Shown one piece after another: positions 8,030 to 16,898 of a stretch of DNA of 64,000 nt (position 1 is its first letter; each line of letters starts with the position of its first letter). A program made the position numbers and the translations under genes. Under the pieces are notes generated by a model. The model searched no databases. It was not told the origin of the DNA and saw only the letters and a program-made list of their open reading frames with translations. Source of the stretch: Bacilli bacterium (GTDB taxonomy: Bacteria > Bacillota_I > Bacilli_A > RF39 > UBA660); the NCBI GenBank assembly GCA_017438635.1, contig JAFRUZ010000002.1, positions 1 to 64,000 of the forward strand. Direction: 5' to 3'.

Positions 8030-9463
8030 TTATTCTTTTACCTTATTAAGTTCATTTTGCACTACTACAATATCTGTTTCATATGGAAGCCATTCCCCAT
8101 CTATCATTTGATAGTTTTCATCACCTTTTCCAAGAAGAGCAATGACATCATCTTTTGTAGCATCATGTATAGCTTTTAATATTGCTTCTTTTCTATCTTC
8201 AATTACTTCATAATTGTTATGATACTTTTCTATATATTTGATTATATCAGAACAAATATCTTTAACAGTACTATGTCCAGGATCCTCTGCTGTTAAATAT
8301 ATATAATCTGCAAACTCACCTGCAAGTAATCCCATGTCTTTTCTTCTATTAATTCCTTTATCACCAGGACAACCAAATACTACTTTAATATTTTTTCCAG
8401 GATAGTCTTCTTTTAAAGATTCATACAAAGCTCTGGCACTAAGTTCATTATGAGCATAATCCACTATAACAGGACAAACTCCTCCATAGAATACATTCAT
8501 TCTACCAGATACAGTGGTTTCCATAAGCCCTTTAATAACGTTTTCATAAGAGACATCTAAAAGATCTGCTACAGCAATAGCACAAGTAGCATTTATAACA
8601 TTAAATCTTCCTGCCATACTTATCTTATATGTTTTACCATTTACCTCAAAACTAAGACCTTCTTCATTAGTAATATTACTAATTATATAGTCAGCATCTT
8701 TAAATCCAAAAGTAATAACCTTTTTATCTTTTACAGCAGAGATAACTCTATCATAATTATCAGTATGTCTATAAACAATAACTGTATCACATTCTTTTAT
8801 AAATGCAATTTTTGAGTTTAAATAATCATCAAAATCACTATGTTCAAGTGGTGATATATGATCAGGACTTACATTTAAGAAGCATCCTACATTAAACTTC
8901 ATACCAAATACTCTATCGTGTTTTGGAGCTTGACTAGAAACTTCCATAGACATATATTCTATGTTGGAATTCATCATATCATTCAAATGTTTATGAAGTT
9001 CCAAACTCTCTGGAGTAGTTAAATGGTTTTCTCCTTCATCTTTACCACTATAAAAATAATGTGTTGCAAGTATTCCAGGTTTATATCCTAAATGATGTTT
9101 TAATATGTTGTGAATAAAATAATTAGTAGTAGTTTTTCCTTTAGTACCAGTTATTCCAATTTTAAATAAATTATCGGGATAAAATAAACTAGCTAATACT
9201 GCTAAAGCTTTTCTAGAATCGTTAACAATTATTTTTGGAATTGATACAGAAAAATCTGTTTCACTAACATAACAAATAACACCTTTTTCTATTGCAGACT
9301 CAAGATACTCTTTTTTAAATGTAACACCTTTACATACAAAAAGTGTCTTTTCCTTAACATCATTTGAATCATAAGAAATATATGAAAAATCAGCATCAAA
9401 ATCATCATGCGATACTAATAAATCATACTCCTTTAATCTTTCTAAAACATCATTAAATTTCAT
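8030..9463 (-). CDS. murE: UDP-N-acetylmuramyl-tripeptide synthetase
   Basis: Adds the third amino acid to UDP-MurNAc-L-Ala-D-Glu. It shows the ATP loop GITGTKGKTTT, the EVSSQ motif and NVSPDHI. The GTKGKTT loop resembles lysine-type streptococcal MurE. The DNPR motif that selects meso-diaminopimelate is absent, the equivalent stretch reading TAEDPGHST. The enzyme therefore probably uses L-Lys or another diamino acid (inference). The third of three consecutive Met codons (9463) is chosen for its spacing to AGGT. The start lies inside the end of the recombinase gene, indicating translational coupling. Confidence 0.9.
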   Translation of the reverse strand: MKFNDVLERLKEYDLLVSHDDFDADFSYISYDSNDVKEKTLFVCKGVTFKKEYLESAIEKGVICYVSETDFSVSIPKIIVNDSRKALAVLASLFYPDNLFKIGITGTKGKTTTNYFIHNILKHHLGYKPGILATHYFYSGKDEGENHLTTPESLELHKHLNDMMNSNIEYMSMEVSSQAPKHDRVFGMKFNVGCFLNVSPDHISPLEHSDFDDYLNSKIAFIKECDTVIVYRHTDNYDRVISAVKDKKVITFGFKDADYIISNITNEEGLSFEVNGKTYKISMAGRFNVINATCAIAVADLLDVSYENVIKGLMETTVSGRMNVFYGGVCPVIVDYAHNELSARALYESLKEDYPGKNIKVVFGCPGDKGINRRKDMGLLAGEFADYIYLTAEDPGHSTVKDICSDIIKYIEKYHNNYEVIEDRKEAILKAIHDATKDDVIALLGKGDENYQMIDGEWLPYETDIVVVQNELNKVKE

Positions 9464-10349
9464 CATCATTACCTACCTTTACATTTCCTCTAGGATGACT
9501 TTTTAAGTATACATCCTTTAATCTATCATTAGTAACATGTGTATATACTTGAGTAGCCCTAAGTGATTCGTGACCAAGAAGCTCTTGAACACTAAGTAAA
9601 TCACAACCCTCATTAAGTAAATGTGTTGCAAAAGAATGCCTTAACATATGAGGACTAACCTTTGTATTTAAACATGCTTTCTTGACTATTTTATCTAGTA
9701 TATATCGCATACCTCTAGCAGTAAGTCTTTCCTTTTTATTATTTATTAATAAGTATTCACAATTATCATCTCTTAAATCTAAATACATATCAAGTATCTC
9801 TCTAGCATAATCTCCAAAATAAACAATTCTCTCTTTATTACCCTTACCAAGAACCTTTATAGAATTATCATATAAATTTATATCCTTCACCTTGACCATT
9901 TCAAGTTCCCCAACTCTCATACCGGTAGCATATAATATCTCTAATAACAATCTGTCCCTAACACCAAAAAACTCTTCTAAATCACAAGCATCAAATAATT
10001 CTTCTAATTCATTATAATAAAGAAATTTAGGAAGAAGTTTATCTTTCTTAGGTCCCTTAGTAAGAGAAAAAGGATTAAACTTTATATGATCATTTCTTGC
10101 TAAATATTTATAAAAACTTCTTATAGAACTAATTTTTCTTGAAATAGTATTCTTTGAAAACTTTTGTTCATCCATATAGTTATAAAACTTTCTTATAAAT
10201 GAATAATCAATATCTAAAAAAGAAACTTTTTGCTTTTCTACATAATCCTTAAAAAAAAGTAAATCTTCTTTATAATTTAAAATGGTTAAATCAGAATAAT
10301 TCCTCTGATATACAAGATAATCTAGATATAAATCTATATACTTATCCAT
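9453..10349 (-). CDS. Tyrosine recombinase of the XerC/XerD family
   Basis: A site-specific recombinase with the SAM-like N-terminal domain (about residues 1-90) and the catalytic domain. Catalytic residues visible are Arg in ATGMRVGE, His-x-x-Arg in HMLRHSFATH, His in LGHES and Tyr in TQVYTHV. Length and the lack of added domains match chromosome-dimer-resolving Xer proteins rather than phage integrases. The ATG at 10349 follows TAGGTGGT. It is followed by murE with an overlap. I cannot decide between XerC and XerD, and I find no convincing dif site here. Confidence 0.88.
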   Translation of the reverse strand: MDKYIDLYLDYLVYQRNYSDLTILNYKEDLLFFKDYVEKQKVSFLDIDYSFIRKFYNYMDEQKFSKNTISRKISSIRSFYKYLARNDHIKFNPFSLTKGPKKDKLLPKFLYYNELEELFDACDLEEFFGVRDRLLLEILYATGMRVGELEMVKVKDINLYDNSIKVLGKGNKERIVYFGDYAREILDMYLDLRDDNCEYLLINNKKERLTARGMRYILDKIVKKACLNTKVSPHMLRHSFATHLLNEGCDLLSVQELLGHESLRATQVYTHVTNDRLKDVYLKSHPRGNVKVGNDDEI

Positions 10350-10421
10350 AACACCACCTACATAATATTTTATCATAAAAACAAAGACATTAAAAGTTTA
10401 GAGATAATAAAGGTGTAAAGT

Positions 10422-10461
10422 AAAAAGTATATAAATTATTATTCATAACTATATACTTTTT
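10422..10461 (-). terminator. Terminator after parC
   Basis: A 12-base stem, AAAAAGTATATA with TATATACTTTTT, directly downstream of the parC stop. The stem itself supplies the T run. Confidence 0.65.
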
Positions 10462-10465
10462 ATCC

Positions 10466-13006
10466 TTATCTATTATCATTTATAATTGTATCTATTTCTT
10501 TTAGTTTATCATCTATTTCTAATAATGATATTTGATGAGGTTGTTCTAAAACTTCAACAACTTCTTCCTCTTCTTCAACTTCTACATCATCTAAAGTTTC
10601 TATTTTCTTTTGGCAGAATACTGCATCTATATCTTGCTTAGAAATAGTAGAACCTGTTTTATAACGATCAGAAATAGCAATCTCTGTATTCTTTATATAA
10701 CTTATATCTTCACCTTTTTTAAGCCCTATATAAGCACGACTTTCAGTAGTGATAGCACTTATTACTTTATATGGATTAGTCTTAACTTCACGAAGTATTA
10801 CTAAGCCTCTTCTTGCTCTTGATGCCTTTTCAAATTCATCTAGTTTAACCCTTTTAGCAGTTCCCTTATCAGTAAATATTGTAATATATTCAAGTGATGA
10901 ATCAAAATTACTTGCACTTACTACAACATCACCTTTTAAATTAATTGATTTAACACCCGAAGATTTTATACCAGATAAAGGAATTTCGGAAACATCAAAC
11001 CAAAGCCCATATCCTTTATCAGTAGCAACAAATATATCGCTTTTATCATCTTCAAATATACTTATTACTTCATCTCCAGATTTTAATTTCATACAAGCCA
11101 TTGGTTTTGAATAACGACTAACTTTAAACTCTGAAAGAGATGTCTTTTTAATCATACCTAGTTTACTAGCAATAACTACATTAACTTTTTTATTAAAGTC
11201 TTTTACAGGAATACATCCTATAACTTCTTCATTTTCTGCAAGTTTTATTATATTACTTATATGCTTACCAAGTTGCTTCCATTTTATATCAGGTATTTCA
11301 TGAACAGGTAAGAATAAATAATTACCTAGATTAGTAAACAATAGAACTGTATCAAGAGTATTTAATTGATATAAACCAATTACGTAATCTCCTTCTTTTA
11401 AAAGTGGATCTTCTGTATTAGCTTTATACCCTCTCATAGAAGTTCTCTTAACATAACCATCTTTTGTAATTAAAGCTACAACTTCTTCACTTGGTATCAT
11501 ATCTTTTTCATCTATTTTTATTGTTGCTTCTTCTTCTGAAATAACTGTCTTTCTAGGAACAGCATATTCCTTCTTCATAGCTTTAAGTTCAGCTTTCATA
11601 ACTTTCTTTAATTCTTCTTCATCTTCAAGTATTTTTGTTAAAGCAGAAATAATTATACTTAAATTTTTAAGTTCTTCTTCTAAAGTAACAATATCAGTAT
11701 TAGTTAATCTATATAATTGTAATACTACAATCGCTTCTGCTTGATCTATAGTAAACCCAAATTCTTTTACTAAATTATCTTTAGCATCTCCTTTATTTTT
11801 ACTAGCACGAATTACTTTTATTACTTCATCTAAAATTGAAATTGCTTTTATTAAACCTTCAACAATATGAAGTCTTTTTTTAGCATGTGCTAAATCAAAA
11901 GCAGTTCTTTTTAGTACAACTTCTCTATAGTGAGCAAGATGAGCATCTAATATATCAAGTATTCCAAGCTGTCTAGGTCTTCTATTTACAATAGCAATCA
12001 TATTGTAATTATATGTAGTTTGAAGTTCTGTATTTTTATATAAATAGTTAAGTATTAAATCAGTGTTAGCACCTGCTTTTAATTCTATAACTAAACGTAT
12101 ACCATCTTTATCTGTCTCATCACGGACTTCTGCAATACCTTCAATTTTTTTATCAATTCTTATTTCATCTATTTTACGAGCAATATTACTTTTTATTACC
12201 TCAAAAGGTATTTCTGTAACAATAATACTAGTCTTACCTTTTACTTTTTCAAGTTCTACTTTTGCACGTACTGTTATCCTTCCTCTTCCAGAAGTAAAAG
12301 CATCTACAATTCCTTGAGAGTCATATACGACACCTCCAGTAGGAAAATCAGGACCTTTTACTATTTCCATAATTGTTTCAAGTCTACAATTAGGACTATC
12401 TATTCTCTTAATAGTAGCATCTATTATTTCCCCCAAATTATGTGGAGGTATATTAGTAGCATAACCTGCACTTATTCCTGTAGCACCATTTACAAGTAAA
12501 TTAGGAAACTTAGCAGGAAGTACAGTAGGTTCCATTTCAGTATCATCAAAATTTGGAGCCCAAACTACTGTATCTTTATCAATATCTTTTAATAACTCAT
12601 TACTAACTTTTGCTAAGCGAGCCTCAGTATAACGCATTGCAGCAGGACTATCACCATCTATTGATCCATTATTGCCTTGCATATCTATATATGGAGTATT
12701 TTGTTTCCACCACTGACTCATACGAACCATAGCATCATAGATAGAACTATCACCATGAGGATGATAATTACCCATTATATGACCAACAGTTTTAGCACTT
12801 TTTCTATATGGCTTATCATAAGTATTTCTTTCTCTAAACATTCCATATAATATTCTTCTTTGAACTGGCTTTAATCCATCACGCACATCTGGAATAGCAC
12901 GATCTTGAATAATATATTTAGAATATCTGCCAAAAGATTGACCCATTATTTCTTCTAAAGAATAGTTGTAAATTTTTTCTAATATGGCATTTGTAGAACT
13001 CTTCAT
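10466..13006 (-). CDS. parC: DNA topoisomerase IV subunit A
   Basis: The breakage-reunion subunit of topoisomerase [22 protein letters not shown] at the N terminus is the ParC-type signature, and the active tyrosine is Y126 in AAMRYTEAR. The quinolone-determining loop HGDSSIYD keeps Ser87 and Asp91, the usual unmutated state. A beta-pinwheel DNA-wrapping domain follows from about residue 500, and the last 40 residues are strongly acidic. The start at 13006 is chosen because GGTGAT lies 4 bases upstream. A good promoter lies just before it. The partner parE lies about 8 kb away on the same strand. Confidence 0.92.
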   Translation of the reverse strand: MKSSTNAILEKIYNYSLEEIMGQSFGRYSKYIIQDRAIPDVRDGLKPVQRRILYGMFRERNTYDKPYRKSAKTVGHIMGNYHPHGDSSIYDAMVRMSQWWKQNTPYIDMQGNNGSIDGDSPAAMRYTEARLAKVSNELLKDIDKDTVVWAPNFDDTEMEPTVLPAKFPNLLVNGATGISAGYATNIPPHNLGEIIDATIKRIDSPNCRLETIMEIVKGPDFPTGGVVYDSQGIVDAFTSGRGRITVRAKVELEKVKGKTSIIVTEIPFEVIKSNIARKIDEIRIDKKIEGIAEVRDETDKDGIRLVIELKAGANTDLILNYLYKNTELQTTYNYNMIAIVNRRPRQLGILDILDAHLAHYREVVLKRTAFDLAHAKKRLHIVEGLIKAISILDEVIKVIRASKNKGDAKDNLVKEFGFTIDQAEAIVVLQLYRLTNTDIVTLEEELKNLSIIISALTKILEDEEELKKVMKAELKAMKKEYAVPRKTVISEEEATIKIDEKDMIPSEEVVALITKDGYVKRTSMRGYKANTEDPLLKEGDYVIGLYQLNTLDTVLLFTNLGNYLFLPVHEIPDIKWKQLGKHISNIIKLAENEEVIGCIPVKDFNKKVNVVIASKLGMIKKTSLSEFKVSRYSKPMACMKLKSGDEVISIFEDDKSDIFVATDKGYGLWFDVSEIPLSGIKSSGVKSINLKGDVVVSASNFDSSLEYITIFTDKGTAKRVKLDEFEKASRARRGLVILREVKTNPYKVISAITTESRAYIGLKKGEDISYIKNTEIAISDRYKTGSTISKQDIDAVFCQKKIETLDDVEVEEEEEVVEVLEQPHQISLLEIDDKLKEIDTIINDNR

Positions 13007-13022
13007 CTTTATCACCATTAAT

Positions 13023-13052
13023 ATTGTATCAGAAAAAACAATGATTTGACAA
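13023..13052 (-). promoter_or_regulatory. Promoter of parC
   Basis: TTGTCA (13047-13052), 18 bases, and an extended -10 TGATACAAT (hexamer 13023-13028). Confidence 0.75.
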
Positions 13053-13085
13053 ATATTTACTACTCTTTTACGTAAATATACACAT

Positions 13086-13108
13086 AAAAACTGAGTTTTT
13101 CACTCAGT
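13086..13108 (-). terminator. Terminator after leuS
   Basis: ACTGAGT and ACTCAGT pair around a five-base loop, followed by TTTTT on the minus strand. Confidence 0.85.
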
Positions 13109-13120
13109 CTTTAAATTATC

Positions 13121-15514
13121 TTATTTAACAACTACACTTACTATTCTATCTTTTATAACTATTACTTTAACTATTTCTTTTCCTTCAGTATGTTTTTTAA
13201 CATTATCTTCACTCAAAGCTTTTTCTTTTATATCTTCTTCAGTATCATTATCTGTAATAGTTATATTGCCACGAACTTTTCCATTTACTTGTACTGCTAT
13301 TTGCTTTTCTTCTTCCTTTGTTTTTTCTTCATCATATTCTGGCCATGACTCATTAGCAATTGTTTTATCATGTCCTAAAATACTCCAAAGTTCTTCAGTT
13401 ATAAATGGTGCTACAGGATTTAATAATTTTAAAAATCCTTCTGCATATTCTTTAGGAAATACTTCTTCTTTATAAACTGCATTTACAAATATCATCATTT
13501 GAGCAATAGCAGTATTAGCACTTAAGTTTTCATAGTCATTTGTAACTTTTTTAACTGTTTGATGATATACAGTTTCTAGTTTCTTATTAGTTTCATCTTT
13601 TATCTTTTTTTCTTCAGTATAAAGTCTCCATACTCTATCCAAGAATCTTCTTGAGCCTTCGACACCTGTATCTGACCATGGCTTATCAGCATCAAGTGGT
13701 CCCATAAACATTTCATATAATCTTAATGTATCTGCCCCATACTTTTCTACTATATCATTTGGATCAACAGCATATTTTGGATGACGTTTACCCATTTTTA
13801 AACCATTACTTCCTAAAATCATACCTTGATGTCTTAACTTTTTAAACGGTTCTTTATAAGGCACTAAACCTTTATCATACAAATATTCATTCCACATTCT
13901 AGCATATAGTAAATGACCTACTGAATGTTCTGGACCTCCAACATATAAATCTACTGGCATCCAATGTTTTAATAATTCATAATTTGCAAATTCCTTATCA
14001 TTATGTGGATCTATATATCTTAAGAAATACCAACTTGAACCTGCAGAACCAGGCATAGTAGAAGTCTCTCTTTTACCTTTCTTACCATTGTAAGTAACAT
14101 TAACCCAGTCTTCATTCTTAGCAAGCGGACTACTTCCATCTTTACTAGGAGCATAATCCTCAAGTTCTGGCAATACTAGTGGTAAATCTTTATCATCTAA
14201 AACTCCTTCACTTCCATCTTCATAATGAATTATTGGAATAGGTTCTCCCCAATATCTTTGTCTAGCAAATATCCAATTTCTAATTTTATAATTGATTTGT
14301 TTCTTACCAAGATTATTCTCTTCAAGCCATGAATTCATTTTAGAAAGAGCTTCTTCTTTATTTAATCCATCTAAGAAATCAGAATTAATATGTACTCCAT
14401 CTCCTACAAAAGCTTCTTTTTTTATATCTCCACCTTCTAAAACAGGAATAATTTTAATATCAAATTTCTTAGCAAATTCATAATCTCTTTCATCATGTGC
14501 TGGTACTGCCATAATAGCACCTGTTCCATAAGTAACTAAAACATAATCACTTATCCAAATTGGAAGTTCTTTACCATTTGCAGGATTAATAGCATAAGCA
14601 CCAGTAAATACTCCCGTTTTTTCTTTATTAAGTTCTGTACGCTCTAAATCTGATTTTGAAGCGCATTCCTTTTTATAGTTTTCAACTTCTTCTTTATGTT
14701 CTTCAGTTGTTATTTTATCAACTAATTCATGTTCTGGAGATAAAACACAATATGTAGCACCAAATAAAGTATCACTTCTAGTAGTAAACACTGTGAACTT
14801 TTCTTCACTATCTTTTACTTTAAAATCTATTAAAGCACCTTCACTTTTACCAATCCAGTTTCTTTGTACTTCTTTAGTAGATTCAGGCCAGTCTAATTCA
14901 TCTAATCCGTTTAATAATTCTTCTGCATATTTAGGAATTTCTATAACCCATTGCATCATATTCTTTCTAACAACAGGAAATCCGCCTCTTTCACTTTTTC
15001 CATCAATAACTTCGTCATTAGCAAGAACTGTTCCTAATTCTTCACACCAGTTAACAGGCATTTCTACTTCTTTAGCAAGTCCATCTTCATAAAGCCTTTT
15101 AAATATCCATTGTGTCCATTTATAAAAATCAGGATCAGTAGTAGAAAACTCTCTATCCCAGTCATAAGAAAAGCCAAGATTCTTTAATTGTTTTCTAAAA
15201 TTATCAATGTTTTCAAAAGTAAACTTACTAGGATGGTTCCCAGTATTAATAGCATATTGCTCAGCAGGTAAACCAAAAGAATCAAATCCCATAGGATGAA
15301 GGACATTAAAACCTTGCATCTTTTTCATTCTACAAACTATATCTGTAGCAGTATATCCTTCAGGATGCCCTGCATGTATTCCTACTCCACTTGGATAAGG
15401 AAACATATCAAGAGCATAAAACTTTGGTTTACTAAAATCTTTTATATCTGTTTTAAAAGTACTATTTTCTTCCCAATACTTTTTCCATTTTTCTTCTATT
15501 TGTTTATGATTCAT
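13121..15514 (-). CDS. leuS: Leucyl-tRNA synthetase
   Basis: A class Ia synthetase of 797 residues that charges tRNA-Leu. The HIGH-type motif is in [19 protein letters not shown] and an editing (CP1) domain with [11 protein letters not shown] and AVPAHDERD is present. The tRNA-binding and C-terminal domains follow, with VQVNGKVRG near the end. The KMSKS loop reads [14 protein letters not shown], with Gly in place of the usual Ser. leuS overlaps the upstream small membrane-protein gene by 11 bases and is translated from within its end. There is no T-box leader in front of it. Confidence 0.95.
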   Translation of the reverse strand: MNHKQIEEKWKKYWEENSTFKTDIKDFSKPKFYALDMFPYPSGVGIHAGHPEGYTATDIVCRMKKMQGFNVLHPMGFDSFGLPAEQYAINTGNHPSKFTFENIDNFRKQLKNLGFSYDWDREFSTTDPDFYKWTQWIFKRLYEDGLAKEVEMPVNWCEELGTVLANDEVIDGKSERGGFPVVRKNMMQWVIEIPKYAEELLNGLDELDWPESTKEVQRNWIGKSEGALIDFKVKDSEEKFTVFTTRSDTLFGATYCVLSPEHELVDKITTEEHKEEVENYKKECASKSDLERTELNKEKTGVFTGAYAINPANGKELPIWISDYVLVTYGTGAIMAVPAHDERDYEFAKKFDIKIIPVLEGGDIKKEAFVGDGVHINSDFLDGLNKEEALSKMNSWLEENNLGKKQINYKIRNWIFARQRYWGEPIPIIHYEDGSEGVLDDKDLPLVLPELEDYAPSKDGSSPLAKNEDWVNVTYNGKKGKRETSTMPGSAGSSWYFLRYIDPHNDKEFANYELLKHWMPVDLYVGGPEHSVGHLLYARMWNEYLYDKGLVPYKEPFKKLRHQGMILGSNGLKMGKRHPKYAVDPNDIVEKYGADTLRLYEMFMGPLDADKPWSDTGVEGSRRFLDRVWRLYTEEKKIKDETNKKLETVYHQTVKKVTNDYENLSANTAIAQMMIFVNAVYKEEVFPKEYAEGFLKLLNPVAPFITEELWSILGHDKTIANESWPEYDEEKTKEEEKQIAVQVNGKVRGNITITDNDTEEDIKEKALSEDNVKKHTEGKEIVKVIVIKDRIVSVVVK

Positions 15515-15869
15515 CTTCTGTCATTCCTTTCTTTTTTAGTATTAAACCAATTCCATTATAACTAAGATATAAGAGCAATAACATTGCAGGAATAGCTATA
15601 ACAAACTTTAAAAGAATATTATCAACAATATTAGTAAGTAAAAGTACTAAACCTATATTTATAGCATTAGTAGTAGTAACTATACGCATTAATTCTTTAT
15701 AATTCATTTTTTTCATATTAACTTTTTGTGTTTTTATAAAAACCTTAACATCAGTAGGTACATTATTCTTATTAAATTTTTTAATATTTCTAAGATCTAC
15801 AAATTTATAATATAACAGTACCAAAACAACCGCTATTAAAAACTCCCCAATATAAAAATACAATTTCAT
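15504..15869 (-). CDS. Small membrane protein of unknown function, upstream of leuS
   Basis: I do not recognise this family. The protein has about 121 residues with a hydrophobic N-terminal segment and two more between about residues 70 and 110, separated by a basic cytoplasmic-looking stretch ([19 protein letters not shown]). It ends in an acidic tail. The ATG at 15869 is chosen over the in-frame GTG at 15878 because GAAGTGAT precedes it. Its own promoter lies at 15903-15931 and its last codons overlap leuS, so the two are co-transcribed and probably coupled. Confidence 0.7.
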   Translation of the reverse strand: MKLYFYIGEFLIAVVLVLLYYKFVDLRNIKKFNKNNVPTDVKVFIKTQKVNMKKMNYKELMRIVTTTNAINIGLVLLLTNIVDNILLKFVIAIPAMLLLLYLSYNGIGLILKKKGMTEDES

Positions 15870-15902
15870 AAAAATCACTTCTTTCCAACATAATTCCCTT
15901 AT

Positions 15903-15931
15903 ATTATAATATTTTTCATAAAAATAGTAAA
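15903..15931 (-). promoter_or_regulatory. Promoter of the membrane-protein/leuS operon
   Basis: TTTACT (15926-15931), 17 bases, TATAAT (15903-15908), placed downstream of the small RNA terminator. Confidence 0.75.
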
Positions 15932-15952
15932 TAAGAATTAAGAAAAGAAAAC

Positions 15953-16018
15953 AAAAAAAGTCTATTGCAAAAGCAATAAGACTTATTTAGCTGTTACAAC
16001 CCCCAATACTAACAACCG
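15953..16018 (-). ncRNA. Candidate small RNA with G-rich loop
   Basis: A transcript of about 65 bases is bounded by a perfect promoter (TTGACA-17-TATAAT) and a strong terminator. The first hairpin pairs GTTGTTA with TAACAGC and exposes a loop containing GGGGG. The second is the terminator (TATTGC/GCAATA plus AAGTC/GACTT, then seven T). There is no open reading frame. It lies between mutM and the leuS operon. It could be an independent small RNA or an attenuated leader of that operon, although the operon has its own promoter. I match it to no known family. Confidence 0.6.
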
Positions 16019-16023
16019 GCATA

Positions 16024-16052
16024 ATTATACCACATAAACCATTTTTTGTCAA
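16024..16052 (-). promoter_or_regulatory. Consensus promoter of the small RNA
   Basis: TTGACA (16047-16052), exactly 17 bases, TATAAT (16024-16029). This is one of two fully consensus promoters in the window. Confidence 0.9.
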
Positions 16053-16062
16053 TAAAATGGGC

Positions 16063-16884
16063 TTAATGGCCCTGGCAGTTAGGACAATAATAACTACCTC
16101 TTCCCCCAATTTTTTCTTTAACTATAGCTTCTTTACATAATTTACAAGGTTCTTTTTCTCTCATATGAACGTATAAATTATTCTGATTATTACCCTTTAC
16201 TCCTTCTTCAGAAGTATAACTTCTTATAGTTGTTCCTTTTTCATCAATTGCCTTATCAAGTACTTGTTTTGTATTATCAATAATACTTTGTAATTCTTTT
16301 GTTTCTAAATCCTTTGCCTTTTTATGAGGATTTATTTTCGATAAAAACAGTATTTCATCAGCATATATATTACCTATTCCAGTTATTATACTTTGATCAA
16401 GTAATACTGTTTTAATAGGAAGATTTTTTCTTTTATATTTTTCTTTTAAATAAGAAGAATCTAGATTATCATCCCAAGGTTCTAATCCTAATTTAGAAAT
16501 AGGGCTATTTCCAACATCTTCTTTTTTTATTAAGTACATTTTCCCAAACTTTCTAACATCTCTATATCTTAAAGATATATCATTATCTATATTGAATAAA
16601 ACTAATTGATGTCTTTCAATTGGATCATTAATGTTTCTATAAACATATTTCCCTTCCATACGAAGATGACTTAATAAGTAATAATCATCAAGAACAAACT
16701 CTAACCATTTACCTCTTCTTAATATATCGTTTATAGTTTGATTCTTTATATTTTGTTTCACTTTTTCTATATCCTGTTTTTCAAACACATTATTATGCAA
16801 AATAGTTATTTCTTTAATTTGCTTTCCTTTTAATTTTTTTAAAAGAGCTCGTCTTACTGTCTCTACTTCAGGTAGTTCAGGCAT
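16063..16884 (-). CDS. mutM: Formamidopyrimidine-DNA glycosylase
   Basis: Removes oxidised purines such as 8-oxoguanine and cleaves the abasic site. It begins MPELPEVET, where the mature Pro and Glu are catalytic. The helix-two-turn-helix contains TGIGNIYADEILF, and the C-terminal zinc finger is CKLC-x16-CPNC. At 273 residues it is full length. It follows polA by 14 bases, the same polA-mutM order as in many Bacilli, so the two repair genes share a transcript from the polA promoter. Confidence 0.95.
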   Translation of the reverse strand: MPELPEVETVRRALLKKLKGKQIKEITILHNNVFEKQDIEKVKQNIKNQTINDILRRGKWLEFVLDDYYLLSHLRMEGKYVYRNINDPIERHQLVLFNIDNDISLRYRDVRKFGKMYLIKKEDVGNSPISKLGLEPWDDNLDSSYLKEKYKRKNLPIKTVLLDQSIITGIGNIYADEILFLSKINPHKKAKDLETKELQSIIDNTKQVLDKAIDEKGTTIRSYTSEEGVKGNNQNNLYVHMREKEPCKLCKEAIVKEKIGGRGSYYCPNCQGH

Positions 16885-16898
16885 ATTATACTTCCTTT

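Noticed and set aside
9453-10349. Phage or integron integrase
   Set aside because: Size and domain layout fit housekeeping Xer proteins. It lies in a wall-gene operon with no phage genes, tRNA target or direct repeats nearby.
15500-15960. T-box leader for leuS
   Set aside because: No AGGGTGGNACCGCG-like antiterminator or specifier hairpin is present, and leuS overlaps an upstream gene with its own promoter.
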